Shown here piece after piece: positions 1 through 8,327 of a stretch of DNA of 64,000 nucleotides. The DNA lies in NCBI RefSeq assembly GCF_001552215.1, contig NZ_BCQT01000026.1:1-64000 (forward strand). The letters are read 5' to 3'. The number at the start of each line of letters is the position of its first letter. The stretch's first letter is position 1. Made by a program: the position numbers and the translations under genes. The stretch is from Actinomadura macra NBRC 14102. Its GTDB lineage: Bacteria > Actinomycetota > Actinomycetes > Streptosporangiales > Streptosporangiaceae. The notes under the pieces were generated by a model. It did not search any database and was not told the DNA's origin. It was given only the letters and a program-made list of their open reading frames with translations.

Positions 1-247
1 AGTGGGTTCCCCGGTCGGCCGGCCACCGCGCAGGCGTCCTGCATCCGTGTGGGGACGAGGGGTTAACTTACGTGGTCCAGGTGGCTGCGTCAAATCAGGT
101 CTCTTCGATGCCGCGTGGCGGCGCCCCGGTTGTCGGGCTTCCCCATCTCCGGGACAGGGCGTGGGGAGCGAGGTTTCCACAGGTCACCTCCTCGACTACG
201 GGGGCGAGAAGCGGCGCCGTACTCTCGGACGGTCAAGGGAGGGTGAG

Positions 248-1052
248 ATGAGCGGGACGAAACGTGCCCTTGTTCTGGGTCATCGCCGGGCTCGCCGAGG
301 CGGGGACGGATGTGACCGGGGCGGATGTGCTGATCGGGACATCGGCGGGGGCTTCGGTGGCGGCACAGTTGGACAGCGGCCTGGGTATCAAGGAACTGCT
401 GGCTCGCCAGGTGGATCCGGCCTTGCAGAACCGGGAGATCGCGCCGTCCGGGGACGTGACGGTGGCGGAGTTCGTGGAGATCTGGACGCGCCTCGCGGCC
501 GAGAACGGTGATCCGGCTGAGATGCGCAGGGCACTCGGTGCGCGTGCGCTGGCGGCCGTGACGGTGCCGGAGTCGGAGCGGCGGGCGGTGATCGAGGGAC
601 GACTCCCTGTCCATGATTGGCCCTCGCGGAAACTGCTGGTCACGGCGGTGAACGCATTGACGGGTGAGCTGCGGGTCTTCGACCGCGACTCGGGGATCGG
701 GCTCGTCGACGCGGTTGCCGCGAGTTGCGCGGTCCCGATGATCTGGCCGCCGGTGACCATCGACGGCGTTCGCTATGTGGACGGTGGAGTGTGGTCGGTG
801 AACAACGTCCACCTGGCGGCGGGGCATGAGCGAATCCTGCTTGTCGCGCCGATGGAGGATCCGGGCTTGGCGGAGGACATCGCCGCGGTCGAGGAGCGCG
901 GTGGCCGGGTCAAGGTGATCAACCCGGACGAGGCGGCCGTCGTGGCGTTCGGTGCCGACCCGCTGGATCCCAGGACGCGCACTCCGGCGGCCGGTGCCGG
1001 GCTCGCCCAGGGCGCGGCCGTGGCCGCGACAGTGGCGGACTTCTGGGGTTAG
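248..1052 (+). pseudogene. Patatin-like phospholipase, frameshifted near the N-terminus
   Basis: This is a patatin-family serine lipase read in two frames. A good ribosome site (GGGAGGGTG) precedes ATG 248, which starts MSGTKRALVLG, the usual first strand of bacterial patatins. The frame is then lost. The +1 frame from 264 resumes at VIAGLAEAG and runs to a stop at 1052 with the GTSAG nucleophile elbow and the DGG catalytic aspartate motif intact. The glycine-rich oxyanion loop that should join the two parts, about a dozen residues, is absent. The gene therefore looks inactivated by a small deletion whose length is not a multiple of three, unless the assembly has an error here. A GTG at 264 could restart translation, but the product would lack the oxyanion hole. 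Nothing gene-like is seen in 1-247. Confidence 0.75.
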
Positions 1053-1359
1053 AGCCTGCGCAAGCTGCCCGGACCTCTGCTGCGGCACGTCAACACCGCG
1101 CTCGCAGAAGCACGGCCAGGTGCGGGAGCGGCCAGACGAGCGCGCCAAGTGGGCTGCAACGGAAGCGCCTGTCCTCGCCGAACCTGGTGCTGGCGATCGG
1201 GAGGATCGTCGCGTGATACCGGACGCTCCGTGGTGGAACAGGGAGAGTCAGCCCGGGAGCCGGCCTGGTCGGGGCGGGTACCAGCAGAGCACAGGAGACA
1301 GCCGTCCTCCCGAGTCTCCGTCCGGCCGCCGAGCGGGCAGGCTGATCTCGATGTCCGGC
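1053..1359. other. Intergenic stretch with no recognisable feature
   Basis: About 300 bases separate the end of the patatin remnant from the convergent MDMPI-type gene. Open frames here have compositions typical of random high-GC sequence, and I see no clear terminator hairpin or RNA gene. Confidence 0.5.
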
Positions 1360-2244
1360 TCAGGGTAGGCGCATCTTGCGCATGAAGGGCGGCAGCAACC
1401 AGGGCCGGCGCCCCCAGACGACCACCTTCCCGGTCAGGGCCGCTCGCATGACGCTCACCCGCCCGAACAGCATGAGATTGAGGGTGACCGGCTCGAAGAA
1501 CACCGTCAGGTCGATGTCACGGCGCGGTTCGCCGATGGTCACCTGCCCGTTCGTCAGCACCATGACCGCCGGGGTCGTGTGGTGGGACCGGAACTCGACC
1601 GCGATGCGCCCTGGGCGCTCGGGTCCGACCCGGTCCAGGAGGCGGCCGTGGCCGTGCCTCGTGACGCCAAGCAGGAAGAGTTCGAAGAAAAGGGCGGCGT
1701 CGGCGGGGGCGATCTCCCAACGCGCGCCGGTCGTGCGGGCGATGTCGCGGCCGTGGATCTGCATCTCGTTGGCAAGATGGGCCAGCAGCCCCGCGACCGG
1801 GACGCGGGAGCCGCCGAGCCAGTCGATCGGGTCGTCTGGTCCGAGGCCGTCGCAGGCGCGCAGGACGGTGGCGACGTCGTCGCGCAACCGGGCCGCGAGG
1901 ATGCGCGTGCTCCGCTCCGTGACGTGCGCCATCGCCACGTCGTTGAAGTGGGCGAGCGTGTCGACGGTCGTGCCGGGGATGATCTCATCGAGGGCCGGTA
2001 CGCCGGTCAGGCCGCCCGGTCTCGCCGAGCCGGCCAGGCCCGTCGGGCCGCTGGGCCCCTTCAGCATGCTGGCATAGGAGCCGGAGACCATGACGAGGTG
2101 CGCGGCGGTGTCGGCCACCGACCAGTCGGCGGTGGCCATGGCTTCGGACGGGGCGGAGGGCAGCAACTCGGCGAACCGGTCGCCGGTGGCCTCGACGCAG
2201 CGACGGACAGCGGACCACTTCGCCGCCGTGACGGCCGGGAGCAC
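1360..2244 (-). CDS. Maleylpyruvate isomerase family (MDMPI/DinB-like) mycothiol-dependent protein
   Basis: The protein has the N-terminal DinB-like four-helix domain of actinobacterial mycothiol-dependent enzymes, with AKWSAVRRCVEA at the start, TADWSVADTAAHL in the first third and HLANEMQIHGRDIART near residue 180. A C-terminal SCP2-like lobe follows. Family members use mycothiol as a thiol cofactor for isomerisation or S-transfer; the substrate here cannot be read. I chose GTG 2244 because GAAAGGGGG lies just upstream and the domain begins there, although the frame stays open further upstream. It is transcribed alone, in the same direction as the phosphoesterase 170 bases upstream. Confidence 0.75.
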   Translation of the reverse strand: MLPAVTAAKWSAVRRCVEATGDRFAELLPSAPSEAMATADWSVADTAAHLVMVSGSYASMLKGPSGPTGLAGSARPGGLTGVPALDEIIPGTTVDTLAHFNDVAMAHVTERSTRILAARLRDDVATVLRACDGLGPDDPIDWLGGSRVPVAGLLAHLANEMQIHGRDIARTTGARWEIAPADAALFFELFLLGVTRHGHGRLLDRVGPERPGRIAVEFRSHHTTPAVMVLTNGQVTIGEPRRDIDLTVFFEPVTLNLMLFGRVSVMRAALTGKVVVWGRRPWLLPPFMRKMRLP

Positions 2245-2417
2245 GTCGGCCCCCTTTCGGAGATGAACGGGAGGACCGGAGGTCTCCGGTATATCACCCA
2301 GTTGGCACCGAGCGCCCCTCCCTGCCCTCGGACATCCTCGGCGGTGAATCGAGCTGGCCACCGCGAGGGGCCTCTCCGGGGCGGGGCACGTCCGCTCTCC
2401 GGCGGACCGCGCATCGG

Positions 2418-2918
2418 TCAGGTGACGGGGATGATCTGTGCGCGGACCAGCCGGCCGTCGCTGATGTCGAGGAGGCCGAGGGTGCCGTGCGGCTGGCGGC
2501 GCCGGTCGGTGGGTGATCCCGGGTTGATGATGCGGACGCCGTCGCCGGTCTCGTCGAGCGGGATGTGGGAGTGGCCGAAGATGACGAGGTCGGCGCTCGG
2601 GAACCAGCGTCGCATCCGCGCCGTCCGGCCGCGGGCCTGCCCGCTGTCGTGGACCATCGCCACCGCGAGGCCGTCAAGGTCGAGTTCGAGGCGCTCGGGG
2701 GCACCCCAGCCCGCCACGTCGGGGCCGTCGTTGTTGCCGAGGACGGCGTGGACGGGCGCGAAGGCGGCCAGCTCGTCCAGCACGGACGCCACACACACAT
2801 CGCCGGCGTGCAGGATCACATCCGCGCCCCGCAGGTGCTCCGCCACCTCCGCCGGGCACGACTTCCAGCGCCGGGGCGCGTGCGTGTCGGATATCGCGAC
2901 CGCCCTCACCTGGCCCAT
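2418..2918 (-). CDS. YfcE/MJ0936-type metallophosphoesterase
   Basis: This is a compact (166-residue) calcineurin-like phosphoesterase of the small YfcE class. The metal-binding motifs appear in the usual order: SDTH close to the N-terminus, HAGDV, GNND, a central histidine and GHSH near the C-terminus. Such enzymes hydrolyse phosphodiesters with two bound metal ions; the physiological substrate is usually unknown. The frame is open much further upstream, but similarity starts at VRAVAISDTH, so I take ATG 2918. GTG 2909 is an alternative start. Confidence 0.8.
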   Translation of the reverse strand: MGQVRAVAISDTHAPRRWKSCPAEVAEHLRGADVILHAGDVCVASVLDELAAFAPVHAVLGNNDGPDVAGWGAPERLELDLDGLAVAMVHDSGQARGRTARMRRWFPSADLVIFGHSHIPLDETGDGVRIINPGSPTDRRRQPHGTLGLLDISDGRLVRAQIIPVT

Positions 2919-3222
2919 TCTCGCCCACGGCCATCGCGCGGCGGGCCTTCGGGGTGAGTGATTTTGCGACCATACGTTCCGGACACACGTGGGAAACAAC
3001 TGTAAGCACTGTGTCATTTCATTGCGCTGACCTGCGGAGTTAGGCTCGGATTCCGCGCGGTGACCCGCGGGTCCGGCCACACGCCCCCGGCCGGGCTCGG
3101 CGGAGACCCTGCACCGTGTGGGCAGGGGGGACGGCCGGGCCCCGAGGAGGAAGATCACCCCCTTGCACCGGCCGAGGGGTCCGGCCGTCCTCCCCTCTAC
3201 CGGCCCGGCGGGCCGGCCCGTT
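2919..3222. other. Intergenic, promoter side of the phosphoesterase
   Basis: This 304-base gap contains a somewhat AT-richer patch around 2990-3020 that may carry the phosphoesterase promoter. Near 3200-3220 is a GC-rich inverted repeat (GGCCCGGCGGGCC) that could serve as a weak terminator for either neighbour. No gene is seen. Confidence 0.3.
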
Positions 3223-3627
3223 CTAGGCCGGGGGGTGCCCGGTCGCCGGGAGTCCGGCGGCGCGCCACGCCTGGAAGCCGCCGACGATGTCGGTCGCGCG
3301 GGTCAGGCCGAGGTCGTGCAGGGACGCGGCGGCGAGGCTGGAGGTGTAGCCCTCCGAGCAGAACACGATGACGCGCAGGTCGTGGCCGGTGGCCTGCGGG
3401 AGCCGCGCGTCCGAGGCGGGGTCCAGCCGCCATTCCAGGACGTTGCGCTCCACGATCAGCGCGCCGGGCACTTCCCCTTCGGCGGCCCGCTGCGCCGCGG
3501 GACGGATGTCGACCAGGAGCGCGCCGTCCTGCGACTCGGTGTGGGCGCGTTCGGGGTCGACGCGGTCCAGGCGGGCGCGCGCGTCGTCAAGGATCTCGTC
3601 GATGGTACGGACCATGCGGCCCAGCAT
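3223..3627 (-). CDS. Rhodanese-like sulfurtransferase domain protein
   Basis: A single rhodanese domain of 134 residues. LLVDIRP marks the first strand, GALIVERN the start of the second part, and VIVFCSEGYTS holds the catalytic cysteine at the head of the active-site loop, followed by GLTRATDIVGGFQAW. Single-domain rhodaneses carry sulfane sulfur on that cysteine. The Cys-Ser-Glu-Gly-Tyr-Thr loop is common in actinobacterial stand-alone forms. It is followed at a 40-base distance by the minus-strand oxidoreductase upstream. ATG 3615 is an alternative start. Confidence 0.85.
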   Translation of the reverse strand: MLGRMVRTIDEILDDARARLDRVDPERAHTESQDGALLVDIRPAAQRAAEGEVPGALIVERNVLEWRLDPASDARLPQATGHDLRVIVFCSEGYTSSLAAASLHDLGLTRATDIVGGFQAWRAAGLPATGHPPA

Positions 3628-3667
3628 GGCACCCGATTCCCTACCAATGCAATCTGGAATACCGGGG

Positions 3668-4543
3668 TCAGCCGGCCAGCTGGGCGCCGGCCGAGGCGAT
3701 GACCTGCTGGATCCGCAGGCCGTGCGCGGCGTCCAGCGGGTGTCCGCCCCCGTCTCGGACGATGGCGGCGAACTCGCCGATCATGGTGGAGAACGCGTCG
3801 TCGCCCAGGTCGGACCAGTCGAGTCCGGCATGCCCGCTCCGCCCGAACACCTCGACGTGGGCGGGCGGCAGGTCACCGCCCCCGGCCATCGACACCGACG
3901 CCTGGCTCACCGCGCCGCCGGCGTGTTCCAGCAGGAGCCCCACCCAGCCGAGGGGGTCGCCGTGCGCGCGGACACCGGTGACCCGCCCGAGGGAGGCGTC
4001 GAGCAGGTCGACGATATGCGGGCCGAGGTCCAGCAGGGCGCCGTGCTCGAGCCGCCACGGCGTGGCGTACGGCCCGCCGCCGAGCGTGGACGAGACGAAG
4101 ACGCCGTGGCCACCGAATGGTTCCAGGCCGCGTGCCCGCTCTAGGAAGTCCCGCGCCGCACGCGCGTAGCGCAGCGTGAAGACCATCTGCGAGGCAACCC
4201 CCGCCTCCGCGATCACTTCGGCGAGCCGTCGCGCCGCGTCCAGGTCCATCGCGAGGGGCTTCTCCAGCAGGACGGCCTTGCCCGCGCGGGCGGCCTGCGT
4301 CGCGAGCACGGCCTGGACGTCCGGTGGGACGGAGAACGCGACCGCCTCGCAGGCGTCGAACAGGTCCTCGATCCGCTCGAAGGAGGGCGCGCCGTGCCGT
4401 CCCGCCAGTTCGGCGGACGCCTCAGGGCGCCGCGCCCAGACCCCCGCGAGCCGGGTGACCGGCCCCGCCGCGAGCGCGGGCGCGTGCGTCATGCGCGCCC
4501 ACGGGCCCGCCCCGACCAGTCCCACCGCCACCGGCTCGCTCAT
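3668..4543 (-). CDS. Gfo/Idh/MocA family NAD(P)-dependent oxidoreductase
   Basis: The 291-residue product begins with a Rossmann fold (VGLVGAGPWARMTHAPAL). It has the family hallmark EKPLAMD near residue 95 and a C-terminal alpha/beta substrate domain with the helix DLGPHIVDLLDASLG. Members oxidise or reduce sugars, inositols and related polyols using a lysine (in EKP) and a downstream His/Asp pair. ATG 4543 is preceded by GGGTCGGGA and matches the family start; the open frame upstream to 5875 overlaps the next gene and is not coding. The substrate is unknown. Confidence 0.85.
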   Translation of the reverse strand: MSEPVAVGLVGAGPWARMTHAPALAAGPVTRLAGVWARRPEASAELAGRHGAPSFERIEDLFDACEAVAFSVPPDVQAVLATQAARAGKAVLLEKPLAMDLDAARRLAEVIAEAGVASQMVFTLRYARAARDFLERARGLEPFGGHGVFVSSTLGGGPYATPWRLEHGALLDLGPHIVDLLDASLGRVTGVRAHGDPLGWVGLLLEHAGGAVSQASVSMAGGGDLPPAHVEVFGRSGHAGLDWSDLGDDAFSTMIGEFAAIVRDGGGHPLDAAHGLRIQQVIASAGAQLAG

Positions 4544-4587
4544 GATCCCGACCCTAGACGAGCCAGCGGCGGCAGCCCTGCGGGTGG

Positions 4588-5706
4588 CTAGGCACCCGCC
4601 AGGGAGCGGAAGAACGTTCGGATGTCGGAGACGAGCAGGCCGGGCTCCTCCAGTGCGGCGAAGTGGCCGCCGCGGTCGAACTCCGTCCAGTGGACGATCT
4701 TCTCGGTGCGCTCCGCCAGGGCCCGGACGGGCAGCGCGGCCTCGTGCGGGAACACCGCGACGCCGGTGGGGACGGGCGACGGCTGCGGCATGCTCCAGGC
4801 CTGGGCGAACTCGTAGTACAGCTGGGCGGACGAGCCGGCGGTGTTGGTCAGCCAGTAGAGCGTGACATTGGTCAGCAGCACGTCGCGGTCGATCTCGTGC
4901 TCGGCCCATTCGGTGAACTTCTCGGCGATCCAGGCGAGCTGCCCGGCCGGAGAGTCGGCGAGCGCGTACGCCAGGGTCTGCGGACGCGTGGACTGGAGGG
5001 CGAGGTAGCCGCCGAGCTCGCTGGTGAAGCGCTCCAGCCCGGCGAGCCGCTCCCGGCCGGCGTCGTCCAGGCCGTCGGGCGACCCGAAGGTGAGCAGGAA
5101 ATTGAGATGGACACCGATGAGGTGCTCGGGAGCGACCTGGCGAAGCTCGCGGGACACGCCGGACCCCCAGTCGCCGCCCTGGGCGCCGTACCGCTCGTAG
5201 CCGAGCCGGGCCATCAGCTCGGCCCACGCCTCGGCGATGCGGCGCGGTGTCCAGCCGCCGGCGGTGAGCGGGGAGGAGAACCCGTACCCGGGAAGGGACG
5301 GGATGACCAGGTGGAAGGCGTCGGCCGGGTCGCCGCTGTGGGCGCCCGGGTCGCTGAGTGGCCCGATCACGTCCAGGAACTCCACCACCGAGCCCGGCCA
5401 GCCATGGGTGAGGATCAGTGGTGTCGCGTCCGGCTCCGGGGAGCGGACGTGCAGGAAGTGGATGTCCTGGCCGTCGATCGTGGTGCGGAACTGGGGGTGG
5501 GCGTTCAATCGGGCCTCGTGCTCGCGCCAGTCGTAGCCCGCGGCCCAGTACTCGGTCAGCTCGCGCAGCCGATCCTGCGGGACGCCGCGTTCCGCACCGG
5601 TACCGGGGACCTGGCCGGGCAGGCGCGTCCGGGCCAGCCGTTCGCGCAGGTCGTCGAGGTCGGCCTGAGGGATATCGATGCGGAAGGGGCGGATGTCGTC
5701 GCTCAT
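4588..5706 (-). CDS. Epoxide hydrolase, EHN-type alpha/beta hydrolase
   Basis: This 372-residue protein has the N-terminal epoxide hydrolase domain (PFRIDIPQADLDDLRERLART, roughly residues 5-110) and an alpha/beta hydrolase core. Visible motifs are HGWPGS for the oxyanion hole, GGDWGS carrying the aspartate nucleophile near residue 178, and GGHFAALEEP with the catalytic histidine near residue 350. It should open epoxides to diols through an alkyl-enzyme ester. The family is close to microsomal epoxide hydrolase and to actinomycete biosynthetic and degradative forms. It is divergent from a WYL regulator that probably controls it. No clear Shine-Dalgarno site precedes ATG 5706. Confidence 0.9.
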   Translation of the reverse strand: MSDDIRPFRIDIPQADLDDLRERLARTRLPGQVPGTGAERGVPQDRLRELTEYWAAGYDWREHEARLNAHPQFRTTIDGQDIHFLHVRSPEPDATPLILTHGWPGSVVEFLDVIGPLSDPGAHSGDPADAFHLVIPSLPGYGFSSPLTAGGWTPRRIAEAWAELMARLGYERYGAQGGDWGSGVSRELRQVAPEHLIGVHLNFLLTFGSPDGLDDAGRERLAGLERFTSELGGYLALQSTRPQTLAYALADSPAGQLAWIAEKFTEWAEHEIDRDVLLTNVTLYWLTNTAGSSAQLYYEFAQAWSMPQPSPVPTGVAVFPHEAALPVRALAERTEKIVHWTEFDRGGHFAALEEPGLLVSDIRTFFRSLAGA

Positions 5707-5726
5707 GGAACGACCGTGTCACCTCA

Positions 5727-5754
5727 TGCGGCAGGATCCTTGCCGCAATTGCGG
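5727..5754. promoter_or_regulatory. Overlapping inverted repeats, candidate operator
   Basis: Between the divergent epoxide hydrolase and WYL regulator genes, TGCGGCA (5727-5733) and TGCCGCA (5741-5747) form an inverted repeat with a 7-base spacer. The second arm also belongs to the perfect 12-base palindrome CCGCAATTGCGG (5743-5754). Three half-sites in 30 bases inside a 62-base divergent promoter suggest binding by the adjacent regulator. Confidence 0.5.
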
Positions 5755-5768
5755 GCAGACTCAAGTCC

Positions 5769-6719
5769 ATGCTGGGAACGTCGGCGCGCCTGCTGCGCCT
5801 GCTGTCGCTGTTGCAGAGCCGCGCGGACTGGACGGGTGCCGAGCTCGCCGAGCGGCTCGGCGTCAGCCCGCGCACCGTCCGCTATGACATCGGCAAGCTG
5901 CGCGATCTCGGCTATCCGGTGCACGCGACGCCGGGCGTCACGGGCGGCTATCGGCTCGGCGCCGGAGCCCGGCTGCCACCGCTGCTGCTGGACGACGAGG
6001 AGGCCGTGGCGGTCGCGGTGAGCCTGCGGACGGCAGCCGGTGGCACGGTCACCGGGATCGAGGAGACGTCGCTGCGCGCGCTGGCCAAGCTGGAGCAGGT
6101 CCTGCCGTCACGGCTCCGGCATCGGGTAGGCGCCCTGCACGGCTACATGGTCCCGCTCCCCCCGGACGGCCCGACCGTCTCGGCCGACACCCTCGCCAAC
6201 GTCGCCGCCGCGTGCCGTGACCACCGCCGCCTGCGGTTCGGGTACCGCACGCATGATGGCATCGAGACGGTCCGGGACGTGGAGCCGTACCGCCTCGTCC
6301 ACACCGGACGGCGCTGGTACCTCGTCGCCTGGGACGTGGCGCGCGACGCCTGGCGCACCTTCCGCATCGACCGGTTGACGCCGCGCACGGTGGACGGCCC
6401 GCGCTTCACACCGCGTGAGGCGCCGCCCGCCGATCTGGTCCCGCGGGGCGTGAACGCGGCGCTCGCCCGGCACCGGGCCCGTGTCACCGCGCACGCCCCC
6501 GCCGAGGTGATCGTGGCGCGCGTCCCCGCGTCCATCCTGGTCGAGCCGTTGGACGAGCGGACGTGCGTCGTCCATGCCACCGGCGACACCCCCGGGCAGC
6601 TCGCGATGAACATCCTGGCCCTCGACACCGGCTTCGAGGTCGACGGCCCGCCGGAACTGCTGCACGCGCTGGCGGAGATCGCCGCCCGGTGTTCGGCCGC
6701 CGGCGCCCGCGACTCGTGA
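5769..6719 (+). CDS. HTH-11/WYL-domain transcriptional regulator
   Basis: The 316-residue protein has an N-terminal winged helix (ARLLRLLSLLQSRADWTGAEL, then GVSPRTVRYDIGKLRDLGYPV, residues 5-60) and a WYL ligand-sensing domain around residues 140-220 (EPYRLVHTGRRWYLVAWD), followed by a WCX-type C-terminus. Proteins of this type often control the neighbouring divergent gene, here the epoxide hydrolase. ATG 5769 is the start that gives the family N-terminus. No ribosome site is visible upstream, and the palindrome at 5743-5754 ends only 14 bases away, so the message may be leaderless. Confidence 0.88.
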   Translation: MLGTSARLLRLLSLLQSRADWTGAELAERLGVSPRTVRYDIGKLRDLGYPVHATPGVTGGYRLGAGARLPPLLLDDEEAVAVAVSLRTAAGGTVTGIEETSLRALAKLEQVLPSRLRHRVGALHGYMVPLPPDGPTVSADTLANVAAACRDHRRLRFGYRTHDGIETVRDVEPYRLVHTGRRWYLVAWDVARDAWRTFRIDRLTPRTVDGPRFTPREAPPADLVPRGVNAALARHRARVTAHAPAEVIVARVPASILVEPLDERTCVVHATGDTPGQLAMNILALDTGFEVDGPPELLHALAEIAARCSAAGARDS

Positions 6720-6757
6720 TCGGCCTGGGACCGCGGGTTCGATGCCGCCGGCCGTGG

Positions 6758-8002
6758 TCAGGTCGGCCGGGCGGGTCCCGCGCTCGTCCGCCCGGCGACG
6801 GCCTTGTGGACGACGGTGACGGTGAACACGCAGGCCGCGGCGGCGACGACGGCGAGCAGCGCCAGGCCGAGGGCGTAGGACTCGTAGGCGCCGTAGATCG
6901 AGCCCATCACCAGCGGCGGGACGAACCCGCCAAGGCCGCCCGCAGCGCCGACCACGCCGGTGACCCCGCCGACCTCGCCGGCCGGGACCAGCCTCGCCAC
7001 CAGCGCGAACGTCGCTCCGCTACCGGCACCGAGCGCCGCCGCCATGGCCAGGAAAGCGACCGTTCCGAGCGGCATCAGCGGCGGCGCGAACGCCTGGACG
7101 GCCGCGGCGACCGTCACCACGGCGAGCGACGCGGCCAGGACCCGCACGACGCTGAGCCGGTCCGACAGCCACCCGCCGACGGGGCGCATCACGACGGCCA
7201 GCAGCACGAAGCCCGCCATCCGGTTCGAAGCGTCCGCCTGATCCAGCCCGTACTGGGTCTTCAGATAGGTCGGCAGGTACACAGAGAACGCCACATATCC
7301 GCCGAATGCCACCGCGTACAGCGCCGCCGCCTGCCAGGTGACTCCCATCCGCGCCGTCGCCGCCAGCCGCTGCGACAAGGGCTTGGTCGGGACCGTCCGT
7401 CCGGGCGGCTCCCGGAGCAGGAGCCACGCCACCACCGTGTAGACCGCGAGCAGGACGGCCGTCAGCACGAACGGAAACGCCGTGCCCCGCGCGTCGACCA
7501 GCCGCACGGTCGTCAGCGCGCTGATCGCGGTGCCGCCCATCCCGGCGCCGAAGATCCCGACGGCGAACCCGCGCCGCTCCGGCGGAAACCAGGCGTTCAC
7601 GAACGGCACCCCGACCGCGAACGCCGTCCCCCCGATCCCGAGGAAGAAGCCACCGACCAGCAGCGCCGGCAGCGATGAGTGGCCCGCCAACCCGAGGTAC
7701 AGGACGGGAACGATCGTGGCGGCCGACACCAGGGGGAACATCACCCGTCCCCCGAACCGGTCGGTCAGCGCGCCGACCGGGATCCGGCCGACCGACCCGA
7801 CGATGACGGGCACGGCCACCAGCAGTGCCTGCTCGACCGAGCTGAGACGCAGGGAGTCCTGGAATCGGGGGCCGAGCGGGCTCAGCAGCGCCCACGCCCA
7901 GAAGTTCACCGCGAATCCGGTGGTGGCCACCACCAGCATCAGCATCGGGCGGCCGCCGGACCCAGTCCCGGCGCGCCCGGTCGCCTTCCGCGTCTCGGTC
8001 AC
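6758..8002 (-). CDS. MFS transporter, NarK-like nitrate/nitrite porter family
   Basis: A 12-helix major facilitator of 414 residues. The start GFAVNFWAWALLSPLGP, the glycine-rich stretch GIGGTAFAVGVPFVNAWFPP and the second glycine-rich stretch in TM11 (VTGVVGAAGGLGGFVPP) are typical of the NNP (nitrate/nitrite) subgroup. I chose GTG 8002; an upstream GTG at 8053 is possible. No nitrate or nitrite reductase gene lies nearby, so the substrate could also be a related anion. It converges with the WYL regulator across 38 bases. Confidence 0.78.
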   Translation of the reverse strand: MTETRKATGRAGTGSGGRPMLMLVVATTGFAVNFWAWALLSPLGPRFQDSLRLSSVEQALLVAVPVIVGSVGRIPVGALTDRFGGRVMFPLVSAATIVPVLYLGLAGHSSLPALLVGGFFLGIGGTAFAVGVPFVNAWFPPERRGFAVGIFGAGMGGTAISALTTVRLVDARGTAFPFVLTAVLLAVYTVVAWLLLREPPGRTVPTKPLSQRLAATARMGVTWQAAALYAVAFGGYVAFSVYLPTYLKTQYGLDQADASNRMAGFVLLAVVMRPVGGWLSDRLSVVRVLAASLAVVTVAAAVQAFAPPLMPLGTVAFLAMAAALGAGSGATFALVARLVPAGEVGGVTGVVGAAGGLGGFVPPLVMGSIYGAYESYALGLALLAVVAAAACVFTVTVVHKAVAGRTSAGPARPT

Positions 8003-8327
8003 CCGCCTGCACCCATCCCTGACACCTCCGGGTTGGATCTTCCCGCGGTTCACGAAAGGTAATCACGCGCCGGGAGGCGCGTCGGCCGCCGTCGAAGCGG
8101 CGGCGTGTGCGCCGTCGGTGCCGGGCTTCGGTGGTCCGCCCGGGAAGGTGGCGAGAAAGGCGCCTACTGGGGAATGGAATCCGCTGCATTCGATGCTCTT
8201 TGGGGGGCACGAAACTGCCTCCGGACGGGAATGCATAAGTGCCGTCAGCGTGGCAGAAAACCGATTCGTCGACAGGAGCCACCATTTCCCGGGGCCGGGG
8301 AGCCGCCGTGGCCGTGCCGGCATTCCG
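8003..8327. other. Intergenic region upstream of the NarK-like gene
   Basis: This 325-base gap probably holds the promoter of the transporter. A relatively AT-rich patch at about 8160-8280 (GGAATGGAATCC, GAATGCATAAGTG) stands out from the GC-rich background. Open frames here do not look like protein, and no structured RNA is obvious. Confidence 0.35.

Noticed and set aside
90-1148. Long minus-strand open frame across the patatin gene
   Set aside because: Its product is arginine- and histidine-rich and runs antisense to clear patatin motifs, so it is a GC-driven shadow frame.
3668-5875. A single 735-residue minus-strand protein
   Set aside because: Only the last 291 residues match an oxidoreductase. 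The upstream part is an arginine/proline-rich shadow of the epoxide hydrolase gene.
6758-8002. Nitrate assimilation cluster
   Set aside because: Only a NarK-like transporter is present; no nitrate or nitrite reductase or cofactor genes lie nearby.
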